DNA of 45,055 nt from DATBFG01 sp036558645 (GTDB lineage Bacteria; Acidobacteriota; Terriglobia; Terriglobales; Acidobacteriaceae). A model generated the notes under the pieces. That model saw nothing but the letters and a program-made list of their open reading frames with translations. It searched no databases and was not told the origin of the DNA. The stretch spans positions 1 to 45,055 of the forward strand of contig DATBFG010000073.1 in assembly GCA_036558645.1 (NCBI GenBank), in the 5' to 3' direction. Position numbers and translations under genes: made by a program. This document shows, piece by piece, positions 25,891 through 33,300 of the stretch. The number at the start of each line of letters is the position of its first letter. The stretch's first letter is position 1.

Positions 25891-27303
25891 CTAGATGTCG
25901 TAGTACAACATGAACTCATGAGGATGCGGGCGCAACCGCACCGCATCCACCTCCTTCGTCCGCTTGTAGTCGATGTACGTGCTTAATAACTCCTCGGTGA
26001 AAACGTCCCCTCGCAGCAGAAATGCGTGGTCCTTTTCGAGTGCGTCCAGCGCATCTTCAAGCGACCCTGGCATTGAAGGCACGTTTCGTAACTCCTCTGG
26101 ACCCAGATCGTAAATATCTTTGTCCATAGGCTGCCCCGGATCGATCTTCTTGTCGATTCCATCCAGGCCCGCCATCATCATCGCCGCAAATGCCATGTAG
26201 GGATTGCAACTCGGGTCCGGCGGCCGGAATTCCACGCGCTTTGCCTTTGGCGACGCTGAGTACATCGGTATGCGGCACGCCGCCGAACGGTTTCGGCGCG
26301 AGTAGGCCAGGTTCACCGGAGCCTCAAAGCCGGGCACCAGGCGCTTATACGAGTTCGTGGTCGGCGCAATGATCGCGGAAAGCGCCGGTCCATGTTCAAT
26401 CAATCCTCCGATATACCACAGGGCGGTCTGCGAGAGACCCGCGTATCCGTCGCCTGAAAAGAGTGGTTTTCCTGACTTCCAAAGTGACTGGTGGGTGTGC
26501 ATGCCGCTGCCGTTGTCTTGAAAGATCGGCTTCGGCATGAAAGTCACCGTCTTGCCGTAGTGATTGGCGACGTTCTTCACGATGTACTTGTAGAGCATCA
26601 TGTGGTCGGCGGAACGCACCAGCGAATCAAATTTCAAGTCGATCTCGGTTTGGCCTCCCGTCGCGACCTCGTGATGATGGCATTCCACTTCCAGGCCGCA
26701 ATTCTGCATCGTCAGGGCCATCTCGCTGCGAAGATCTTGATAGTGATCCGTAGGTGCCACAGGAAAGTAACCTTCCTTGAAGCGAGGCCTATATCCCAGG
26801 TTGTTCTCGGCTCGCCCGGAGTTCCATCGACCCTCTTCCGCATCGATGAAATAAAAGCCGTGCTGTTCTCGCTGGTCGAAGCGTACGTTGTCGAAGATGA
26901 AGAATTCTGCTTCCGCGCCGAAATATGCCGTGTCTGCAATACCCGTCGAGGCTAGGTACAGTTCGGCTTTCCTCGCTATGTATCGAGGATCGCGGTCGTA
27001 ACGCTGCTTGGTAACAGGATCGATCACTTCACAAACCATCACCAGCGTCGAAGCCTGAGTAAACGGATCCAGCATGTAGCTGCCGGCATCGGGTACCAGT
27101 AGCATGTCGCTCTCGTGGATAGCGGCCCAACCTCGAATGGAAGAGCCGTCCATGCCGAATCCTTCTTCGAAGGAAGCCTCAGTTAACTGCTGGATCGGGT
27201 ACGAGATGTGATGCCAGAGTCCAGGCAAGTCTGTAAAACGCAGATCAAGCATCTTGACTTCATTCTTTTTCGCGAACTCGAACACAGCCTTTATGTCGGT
27301 CAT
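25891..27303 (-). CDS. glnA: Glutamine synthetase type I
   Basis: This 470-residue enzyme makes glutamine from glutamate, ammonia and ATP as a dodecamer. Family signatures are FGMDGSSIRGW (about 49-59), the metal-binding FGAEAEFFIFD (128-138), NGSGMHTHQSLW (264-275) and the ATP-binding KRLVPGFEAPVNLAYS (320-335). Tyr398 in DKDIYDLGPEE is the adenylylation site used by GlnE, so this is the adenylylated type I-beta class, consistent with glnE close by. The long upstream gap (27304-27672) should contain its promoter; I see no sigma-54 element there. A purine-rich GGAGAG lies about 11 bases before the ATG. Confidence 0.97.
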   Translation of the reverse strand: MTDIKAVFEFAKKNEVKMLDLRFTDLPGLWHHISYPIQQLTEASFEEGFGMDGSSIRGWAAIHESDMLLVPDAGSYMLDPFTQASTLVMVCEVIDPVTKQRYDRDPRYIARKAELYLASTGIADTAYFGAEAEFFIFDNVRFDQREQHGFYFIDAEEGRWNSGRAENNLGYRPRFKEGYFPVAPTDHYQDLRSEMALTMQNCGLEVECHHHEVATGGQTEIDLKFDSLVRSADHMMLYKYIVKNVANHYGKTVTFMPKPIFQDNGSGMHTHQSLWKSGKPLFSGDGYAGLSQTALWYIGGLIEHGPALSAIIAPTTNSYKRLVPGFEAPVNLAYSRRNRSAACRIPMYSASPKAKRVEFRPPDPSCNPYMAFAAMMMAGLDGIDKKIDPGQPMDKDIYDLGPEELRNVPSMPGSLEDALDALEKDHAFLLRGDVFTEELLSTYIDYKRTKEVDAVRLRPHPHEFMLYYDI

Positions 27304-27672
27304 AGATCATTGCTCTCCAGAGTTAAGTCACACGGCATTTATCAGGACAAAAGTGCCTTTTGCCAGCAAGCCACAGGTTCTGGGATTGGAATAAAGGAGC
27401 GACCCCGCTCAGTCAGGACAGCCCATTGAGTTTAGGCGGATGATCAGGCTCAGAGGAAATCGATTGTTTTTATGCCACTAATAACTGCCCGTTATGGGGT
27501 CTAGCCCAGCTGCCTCTTATGGTTGCCGTGCCGTTATGGGCCATCGGCACGCAAGTACTTTTGACGGCCCCATTCTTTCTTTGCCTGCTGATTTGTAACC
27601 GTTATGATGTGACCACCCGAACGTAGCAGTAGAACGTAGGCGAATGCAGAGCCCGCCCGGCACTCATGACAT
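27304..27672. other. Divergent control region between glnA and a LysR gene
   Basis: No gene is visible. Three copies of CCGTTATG lie at 27489, 27531 and 27599. An inverted repeat sits at 27527-27551. No NtrC/sigma-54 type element (TGGCAC-N5-TTGC) is seen on either strand. The half nearest glnA holds nothing I can name. Confidence 0.5.
27527..27551. promoter_or_regulatory. Inverted repeat, candidate operator before the LysR gene
   Basis: CGTGCCG (27527-27533) and CGGCACG (27545-27551) are perfect inverted arms separated by 11 bases; the spacer includes part of the second CCGTTATG copy. Its position, about 120-145 bases before the LysR start, suits an autoregulatory LysR box, although the sequence is not a textbook T-N11-A site. 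Confidence 0.35.
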
Positions 27673-28578
27673 ATGGACTTCGATCAGCTTGAGACTTTCT
27701 TAGAGGTCGCGCGCCTGAGCAGCTTTTCTCGCGCAGCGGAGAAGCGTTTTCGCACGCAACCCGCCATCTCCGCCCAGATTCGCGCTCTTGAGGAAGAAGT
27801 AGGCGCGAAGCTGCTTGACCGCTCCGGAGGTAAAGTCTCTCTAACAGCCTCGGGAAAATTATTTCAGAAATATGCGGAAGAAGCCCTTGAATCTCGAAAG
27901 ACAGTCATTACCGCTATAGCCGAGACCGAACGTGTCCCCCGCGGCGAAATCATCGTCGGCGCCAATGAGGGTACCTGCCTACACATTCTTCCCGAAGTCT
28001 TTGCCGATTTTAAGAAGCAATACCCAGACGTCGCCGTGAACATCAAGCGCGCGGATTATGCCAAGATCCTAGAATCAGTAATCGACAACTCCGTGGACTT
28101 CGGTGTCGTCTCATTGCCAGTAAACGACAATCGACTGACTGTCGTCCCCATTCATCGCGACGAGCTGGTGATCATTGCTAGGCCGCAGCACCCGCTCTCG
28201 AAGATGAAGAGCGCGATCATAGAGGAAGTGGCCAAGTATCCTCTCGTCCTACCCAAGGCTGGCCACACCCGCGATGCGTTAGAAAACCTGTTTCACGACC
28301 GGAAGCTGAAACCGCGTTATGCGATGGAATTGGATTCCAGCGAGCTACTCAAGCGCTTTGTGGCTGCCGATGTCGGGGTAGGCTTTATTGCTAGCTCGAA
28401 CGTGCAGGAAGATGTACAGGCCAAAGTACTGTGCGCGATCCCGATTGCAGATGCTCAGGTTCGCCGTGATCTCGCCCTCGTATTTCGCAAGGATAAGGCT
28501 CTCAGCCGGGCGGCCCTGGCATTCATCGACATAGCTGTCAGAATCAAGACCGCCCAATCGCAATTGAACACGAAATAA
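27673..28578 (+). CDS. LysR family transcriptional regulator
   Basis: This 301-residue protein has an N-terminal winged helix-turn-helix (residues 1-60: MDFDQLETFLEVARLSSFSR, AAEKRFRTQPAISAQIRALE) and a C-terminal effector-binding domain of two periplasmic-binding-like lobes (about 90-290; GEIIVGANEGTC begins it). Length is standard. LysR proteins often control a divergent gene, here glnA, but the target and inducer cannot be read from the sequence. The divergent gap carries repeats that could be its sites. Weak or no Shine-Dalgarno lies before ATG 27673, although the HTH begins exactly there, which supports it. Confidence 0.93.
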   Translation: MDFDQLETFLEVARLSSFSRAAEKRFRTQPAISAQIRALEEEVGAKLLDRSGGKVSLTASGKLFQKYAEEALESRKTVITAIAETERVPRGEIIVGANEGTCLHILPEVFADFKKQYPDVAVNIKRADYAKILESVIDNSVDFGVVSLPVNDNRLTVVPIHRDELVIIARPQHPLSKMKSAIIEEVAKYPLVLPKAGHTRDALENLFHDRKLKPRYAMELDSSELLKRFVAADVGVGFIASSNVQEDVQAKVLCAIPIADAQVRRDLALVFRKDKALSRAALAFIDIAVRIKTAQSQLNTK

Positions 28579-28641
28579 CCAGAATCTACTTTCGGAACTT
28601 TCTCACACCTTCCGCCGTAGTAGCCCACAAGAGGTATTCCT

Positions 28642-29109
28642 ATGAAATCTCGCTTAGCCGTGATCCTCCTACTATGCACATCTACGGCGTTTGCTGGGAC
28701 AGTGCCGAAGAACGAAGCCATTGCCAGACGCGTCTTCGAGGACATGTTCAACCAGGGCAAGTTTGAAGTCGCAAATGAAATCTACGCCAAGAACTTCGTG
28801 AACCACGGTTTCAGCCACGATATCGGACCACAGGAAGATCAGGCCGCCGCTCGCGGTTGGAAAGCTGCAATACCCGATCTTCATATGACCGTTGAACGCG
28901 TCTTCAACGATGGGGAATTTGTAACCGTCATCTGGCGTGGAGAGGGCACAAACACCGGTTCCGGCAATGGGCTTCCAGCGACAGGCAAGAAAGTCGCAGG
29001 ACGCGGCATCACTGTCTGGCGCATCGTGGACGGCAAGATCACGGAAGAGTGGAGCGAATTCGATCAGCTTCGATTGATGCAGCAACTGGGGCTGGTGCCG
29101 GCTCAATAG
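28642..29109 (+). CDS. Secreted SnoaL-like (NTF2-fold) protein
   Basis: A 155-residue protein with a signal peptide (cleavage near AFAG, residue 19) and a SnoaL-type polyketide cyclase/NTF2-like domain. Typical stretches are NKxxARRVFEDMFNQGKFEVANEIYA-like (here IARRVFEDMFNQGKF), FVNHGF, AAIPDLHMTVERVF, VTVIWRGEGTNTG and ITVWRIVDGKITEEWSEFD. This family takes diverse small substrates; the function here is unknown. AGAGG lies 7 bases before the ATG. The stop codon lies in the loop of a perfect 7-base-pair hairpin (GCCGGCT/AGCCGGC, 29097-29114), which may separate it from the next gene, 36 bases on. Confidence 0.88.
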   Translation: MKSRLAVILLLCTSTAFAGTVPKNEAIARRVFEDMFNQGKFEVANEIYAKNFVNHGFSHDIGPQEDQAAARGWKAAIPDLHMTVERVFNDGEFVTVIWRGEGTNTGSGNGLPATGKKVAGRGITVWRIVDGKITEEWSEFDQLRLMQQLGLVPAQ

Positions 29110-29145
29110 CCGGCTCCAGGCTTGTGTCTCGGTTAAAATGCCCAC

Positions 29146-30453
29146 GTGAAGACCCGTGACGTTTTATTGGCCTGCGTTGTGCTTTCCGGCTCAGTGGTGC
29201 TTGGTCAGACTCATAAGCTCTCACCCAAAGAGCTCCCTCCCTCAGCCTTTAAGCTGATCGCAATTAAGGTGAGCGGAAACAAGCAATACACCGAAGACCA
29301 AATTGTGCGGGAGACCGGCCTGCAAGTCGGTCAGACCGCGCGCGAGGATGATTTCAAGACCGCGGGCCGGTTATTAGGAGAGACCGGCGCTTTCACCGAC
29401 GTCCTCTACTCGTTCCAGTATTCAACCCAGGGCACTAAGCTGGAATTTCAGGTTACCGAGGCCGACAAACTCGTGCCGACGCGCTTCGACAACTTTGTCT
29501 GGTTTTCCGACAAAGAACTCATCGAGCAACTCCAAAAGCGCGTTCCTTTGTTTGCAGGAAAACTACCGTTGGCAGGATCCCTTGTCGATCAGGTATCGGA
29601 CGTTTTGCAAGCTATGCTCCTTGAAAAAAATGTTCCTGGGCGAGTGGACTACCTCCGCTCAGCACATCAAGATGGACCCATTGAAGCATTCGTGTACAAG
29701 ATTGTGGGTCCTAATGTACGCATCCGCCAGGTCGCGTTCAGCGGAGCCGCTCCAAGTGAGCTGGAAGTTTTGCAGGCTGCTTCAAAGCATATGCACGGCC
29801 GAGAGTACTCGCGTTCCACAACAAGCATTCAAGCGGAAAAAGATCTTCTGCCCATCTATCTCGAACGCGGCTATCTGAATGCGAAATTTAACGATCCGGA
29901 GGCGAGCGTCGCAGAACAGAACGAAGACGAAGTCCTCGTCGACGTGAACATTCCCGTAGAACCCGGACGACAATACGCCGTTTCCGATATTCAAGTCGTG
30001 GGAGCAACTGTCTTCCCACCCACCAAGCTGCGGGAGCGCATCAGGCTGGCTCCTGGGCAACCTGCGAATGTCACAAAGCTCAATCAGGACATTGAAGATA
30101 TTCAGCGTCTTTACAAAACTCAGGGCTACATGGAGGCCTCGATAAAGGCGAACCCCGAACTCGACGACGCACAGGGCACAGTCAAGTACTCCATGCAGGT
30201 ACACGAGGGCACCGTGTACAAGATGGGCGACCTCGACATCATGGGACTCGACAGCCGGACCACTGCACGCCTGGTGGAATCCTGGAAGCTTACCGGCAAC
30301 GATCCTTACGATTCCTCGTACCTAAAGCAATTCTTGGATTCAGCGCTGCAAGATATAGATAAAATGGGATCTTGGAGGGCAGCAACTCACGAGAGCCTCA
30401 ATGAAAGAGAGAAGACTGTCGACGTAGTGATTCGCTTCGACCCAACCAACTGA
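29146..30453 (+). CDS. POTRA-repeat protein lacking a beta-barrel
   Basis: A 435-residue exported protein (short signal peptide, cleavage near VLGQ, residue 21) made of several POTRA-like modules. Visible ones are at about 37-110 (IKVSGNKQYTEDQIVRETGL, FTDVLYSF), 190-265 (IRQVAFSGAAPSE, ERGYLNAKF), 280-350 (VVGATVFPPTKLRERI, YKTQGYMEASI) and 360-432 (GDLDIMGLDSRTTARL). BamA and TamA carry such modules before a membrane beta-barrel of about 400 residues; here the frame simply stops after the last POTRA. It is therefore probably a periplasmic protein related to outer-membrane assembly rather than an insertase itself. GTG start at 29146, with the signal peptide beginning there. Confidence 0.85.
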   Translation: MKTRDVLLACVVLSGSVVLGQTHKLSPKELPPSAFKLIAIKVSGNKQYTEDQIVRETGLQVGQTAREDDFKTAGRLLGETGAFTDVLYSFQYSTQGTKLEFQVTEADKLVPTRFDNFVWFSDKELIEQLQKRVPLFAGKLPLAGSLVDQVSDVLQAMLLEKNVPGRVDYLRSAHQDGPIEAFVYKIVGPNVRIRQVAFSGAAPSELEVLQAASKHMHGREYSRSTTSIQAEKDLLPIYLERGYLNAKFNDPEASVAEQNEDEVLVDVNIPVEPGRQYAVSDIQVVGATVFPPTKLRERIRLAPGQPANVTKLNQDIEDIQRLYKTQGYMEASIKANPELDDAQGTVKYSMQVHEGTVYKMGDLDIMGLDSRTTARLVESWKLTGNDPYDSSYLKQFLDSALQDIDKMGSWRAATHESLNEREKTVDVVIRFDPTN

Positions 30454-30573
30454 GGGATTGATGGATTAGGCAGCCTAGGGTCCCCAAAGGAGTGTAACTT
30501 TCGGCGCATATGATGTATCAGTTGTAGTGAGGACGGTGCGCCCTGCCGTCTAATCCGAAAAAGGGAGATCTTC

Positions 30574-30918
30574 ATGAAAGTTGGTTTGCACAGATTTTCT
30601 GTTTTGCTGGCGATGTTGATCCTCGGTCTGCTGTCAGTTGCTTCCGCTGAGAAGGCGCAAAGCTACTCCGGTGTTGTGAGTGATGCCATGTGCGGTGCGA
30701 AGCATGCAATGCCTGGCAGCGCCGCCGAGTGCACCAGAGCCTGCGTTCAGAAGGGCTCCAAGTACGCGTTGGTTTCCGGCGACAAGGTGTACACGCTGGA
30801 GACAAAGGACAAAGGGGCACTGGCACAATTGGACAAGTTGGCCGGTGAGAAGGCCACAGTCACTGGAACGGCCACTGGCGAAACCATCGACGTTAAATCC
30901 GTTTCAGCAGGCAAATAG
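30574..30918 (+). CDS. Small secreted cysteine-containing protein
   Basis: A 114-residue protein with a signal peptide (cleavage near ASAE, residue 26). The mature part begins SYSGVVSDAMCGAKHAM and has three cysteines (DAMCGAK, AECTRACVQ) in its first half. The second half is OB-like beta (KVYTLETKDK, EKATVTGTATGETIDVKSV). It resembles the DUF5818-like small exported proteins that I associate with Acidobacteria; I know no function for these. AAGGGAGA precedes the ATG by about 6 bases. A strong terminator follows, so it ends its transcription unit. Confidence 0.8.
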   Translation: MKVGLHRFSVLLAMLILGLLSVASAEKAQSYSGVVSDAMCGAKHAMPGSAAECTRACVQKGSKYALVSGDKVYTLETKDKGALAQLDKLAGEKATVTGTATGETIDVKSVSAGK

Positions 30919-30944
30919 TCCGCAGTCGACTGCCAAAAATTGAA

Positions 30945-30977
30945 GGGAGCCTGAATCCGAGGCTCCCTTTGATTTTT
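30945..30977 (+). terminator. Intrinsic terminator of the small secreted protein
   Basis: GGGAGCC (30945-30951) pairs with GGCTCCC (30961-30967) across 9 bases, followed by TTTGATTTTT. Confidence 0.88.
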
Positions 30978-30994
30978 GGACGATTGGTGACTTT

Positions 30995-31023
30995 TTCACA
31001 TTCTGTTCATCTTTCGCTATGTT
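30995..31023 (+). promoter_or_regulatory. Candidate promoter of the arginine decarboxylase gene
   Basis: TTCACA (30995-31000, 5 of 6 matches to the -35 consensus), a 17-base spacer and TATGTT (31018-31023, 4 of 6 matches to the -10). It directly follows the preceding terminator and would give a leader of roughly 45 bases. Confidence 0.45.
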
Positions 31024-31063
31024 AGATTTGAGACCCGAATTCAAAATTGATCACTGCATGATC

Positions 31064-31079
31064 GGAGGAACACGAATTG
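31064..31079 (+). promoter_or_regulatory. Ribosome binding site that fixes a TTG start
   Basis: GGAGG at 31064-31068 is 8 bases before TTG 31077. The in-frame ATG at 31089 would be 20 bases away, too far, so the TTG is the likely start of the decarboxylase. Confidence 0.7.
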
Positions 31080-31634
31080 GGAAAGGACATGGTCCCCAAG
31101 CGGATTTTCTTCACAAAGGGGGTCGGTAAGCATCGCGAACGCCTCACTTCATTTGAGCTGGCCCTAAGAGACGCCGGCATCGCAGCGCAGAATCTGGTTC
31201 GGGTTTCGTCTATCTTTCCTCCCCAGTGCAAGCTGATTGCGCGCTCGCAGGGGTTGCCATACCTCAATCCGGGTGAGGTGGTGTTCGCCGTTGTCGCGGA
31301 AAACTCCACTCACGAGCCACATCGCCTTCTCGCAGCAAGCATCGGCGTTGCCATCCCGGCCGATCGCAATACTTATGGCTACCTGAGCGAGCATCATTCC
31401 TTCGGCGAGACGGAAGATGCCGCCGGTGACTATGCCGAGGAACTTGCGGCCGAAATGCTGGCTACTACTTTGAACGTAGAATTCGATCCCGATCGTTCAT
31501 GGGACGAGAAGAAGGAAATCTACCGCATCTCGAACAAGATCGTTCGTACAGCCAATGTGACGCAGTCCGCCGTGGGCGACAAGCGCGGCATATGGACGAC
31601 GGTGATCGCGGCGGCGATCTTTATCTTTGAATAG
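31077..31634 (+). CDS. pdaD: Pyruvoyl-dependent arginine decarboxylase
   Basis: A 185-residue protein that decarboxylates arginine to agmatine and CO2, the first step of putrescine synthesis. The self-cleavage motif VSSIFPP is at residues 43-49. By analogy with archaeal PvlArgDC, cleavage between Ser44 and Ser45 gives a beta chain and an alpha chain with an N-terminal pyruvoyl group as cofactor, in place of PLP. Other conserved stretches are FFTKGVGKH, LNPGEVVFAV, DRNTYGYLSEHH and GETEDAAGDYAEELAA. Its start is TTG. It opens a locus with agmatine deiminase and N-carbamoylputrescine amidase, which perform the next two steps. A lysine or aspartate decarboxylase role is unlikely given those neighbours. 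Confidence 0.93.
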   Translation: MGKDMVPKRIFFTKGVGKHRERLTSFELALRDAGIAAQNLVRVSSIFPPQCKLIARSQGLPYLNPGEVVFAVVAENSTHEPHRLLAASIGVAIPADRNTYGYLSEHHSFGETEDAAGDYAEELAAEMLATTLNVEFDPDRSWDEKKEIYRISNKIVRTANVTQSAVGDKRGIWTTVIAAAIFIFE

Positions 31635-31795
31635 TTACTTCTCCACCGACGGACCCACACCGATTTTGTCCCTCGACCCGGCGGCGTGCGTCTGCAAGGA
31701 GCAAGCCCTTTCGTAACCTCGAGAAATCGTACCCGTCACATTCCTTTTCCCATCTCATCTGCAAGAATTAAAGAAACGTCTGGATCAGAGGTGCG

Positions 31796-32029
31796 GTGTT
31801 GAACAGCTATATTCTTCGGTCAAAGCGCCAGGCGCTGCTGGCCGAATTGGTGGAGAGAAAAATACGAATGCGCGCCGAGCAAATCTATGCTCAGCGTGGC
31901 GATTCCGAGGGATCCGCCCTCGGCGATTGGGTACAGGCAGAAGCAGAAGTGATGGGCAATAGCGCCCTGGCACCGCTCTATTGGCGCACTCGCCAGCAAT
32001 ATTTCCCGCAAGACGCAAGCGAAGACTAA
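31796..32029 (+). CDS. DUF2934-type small protein
   Basis: A 77-residue cytoplasmic protein whose core IRMRAEQIYAQRGDSEGSAL followed by GDWVQAEAE (about residues 23-51) matches the DUF2934 pattern as I know it, a short helix-turn-helix-like fold of unknown role. The start is GTG 31796 (a TTG follows directly), with AGAGGTGCG just before it. It lies between the arginine decarboxylase and the convergent speY, 161 bases after the former, in the same direction. Whether it serves the polyamine pathway is unknown. Confidence 0.7.
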   Translation: MLNSYILRSKRQALLAELVERKIRMRAEQIYAQRGDSEGSALGDWVQAEAEVMGNSALAPLYWRTRQQYFPQDASED

Positions 32030-32061
32030 CGTCAAATACGCCGATTGGACAGAGTTCTCTC

Positions 32062-33171
32062 TTATCGCGCGTGTGCCTTCTTTTTCTTGTTCGGCGATTC
32101 CGATTTGCCCTTGTCGAGTCTCTCCAGTACGGCTGCCACGATTAGCGGCAGGCCGACGGTGGCATCAACGAAGACCTCGCCAAATCTACCACCCTCTGCC
32201 GGGGGCACGAATTTGCCCCAAGAGATCGCTTCGCTATATGGGCTTCCGGACAGTCCTCCCCAGTACACCGGCTCGGGACAGATTCGCACTCCATAGTGAT
32301 AGCGCTTAAGCGGAACATTCTCGCCCAAGCGCCGATGCCGTAGTTCGATGAAGGGGCCGAATTGTTGCGACCAGTTGCGTGGGACGCCACCTCCGATCGT
32401 CAGAATGCCCAAGCGCTTTTGACGAAGTAAGGTCGCAGCAAAGTGCTCCAGATCTTCGAAAGGATCAAAGCGTAGCTTATGTCGTCCCGTGGACTCCCGT
32501 AGACGATTGCTCAGGGCTAGGTCCAGTCCCAACTCTGAGTCGGTGAATGCTGGTACGAAGACAGGTACGCCTTTTTCATAGGCCGACTTCAAAATCCCTC
32601 GTTGATCTTTCGCGGTTTTTGCCAGGTGAGCCCCGACCGTGTGATTTAACTTGTAGGAGCACACGATGTCGTTGTGGTCCCAGCCCTCCAATATCTGCGA
32701 CATCACCTCTTCTACGTCATCCAGATTCTGTTCGGGCTCAAGCGTGTCATACACCCGGTTGTACCCCTGTTCATAAAGCTCTGTGTCGGGAACGTCGGGG
32801 TTGTAGCGAAAGTGCGAGCGTCCGGTTGCTTCAACCAGGCCGTGAGCCATGAGCGCGCCCGTGGAGACAATCGCGTTCACGATGCCGCGATCGATCAACT
32901 CCGCGATGATCAAACCTTGTTTTGCTACCGTCATTGCTCCAGCAAGCGTCATCACAACAAAGCAGTCCTGGTCGCGGGCCATCGCTTCGAGAACATCGGC
33001 TGCTTCGCCTATCTGGCGGCCGGTGAAGGCCGTATTCCCCATCGCGCGTACCAGGTCATCAATCGTTCGAATGTGTTTCAAATCGAGGGGAGCCAGAGGG
33101 ACCAGCCGGTCTTCAATCGGATTGTGCAGCTTGCGCTCAATCCCGGTACCATCATGATTGCCGTTTTTCAA
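32062..33171 (-). CDS. speY: Deoxyhypusine synthase-like protein, probable homospermidine synthase
   Basis: This 369-residue protein belongs to the deoxyhypusine synthase fold. It has NAD-binding stretches (MTLAGAMTVAKQG, NAIVSTGALMAHG, GILTIGGGVPRNW) and keeps the catalytic lysine, Lys320 in AISWGKF, which forms the enzyme-substrate imine in the eukaryotic enzyme. Bacteria lack eIF5A, so the acceptor is not a protein. Established bacterial relatives transfer an aminobutyl group to putrescine, giving homospermidine. The neighbours here make putrescine, which supports that role. TTG start at 33171 with GGAGGTGGAACC just before it. It is transcribed away from aguB, and its lysine-rich tail (PNKKKKAHAR) is unusual. 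A different polyamine product remains possible. Confidence 0.88.
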   Translation of the reverse strand: MKNGNHDGTGIERKLHNPIEDRLVPLAPLDLKHIRTIDDLVRAMGNTAFTGRQIGEAADVLEAMARDQDCFVVMTLAGAMTVAKQGLIIAELIDRGIVNAIVSTGALMAHGLVEATGRSHFRYNPDVPDTELYEQGYNRVYDTLEPEQNLDDVEEVMSQILEGWDHNDIVCSYKLNHTVGAHLAKTAKDQRGILKSAYEKGVPVFVPAFTDSELGLDLALSNRLRESTGRHKLRFDPFEDLEHFAATLLRQKRLGILTIGGGVPRNWSQQFGPFIELRHRRLGENVPLKRYHYGVRICPEPVYWGGLSGSPYSEAISWGKFVPPAEGGRFGEVFVDATVGLPLIVAAVLERLDKGKSESPNKKKKAHAR

Positions 33172-33300
33172 GGTTCCACCTCCGATTCAATCGAAGAATT
33201 ACTTTACTAGATCATCGCGAATCTCGGCCACCGGACTATTTCTTGCGGTATGGTTTTTGCTGGTATCCTATTGCTCCAACTTCACTCCTGGAGCGATGGT

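Noticed and set aside
32674..33210. 178-residue plus-strand frame
   Set aside because: Antisense shadow of speY, which has conserved motifs and a ribosome binding site.
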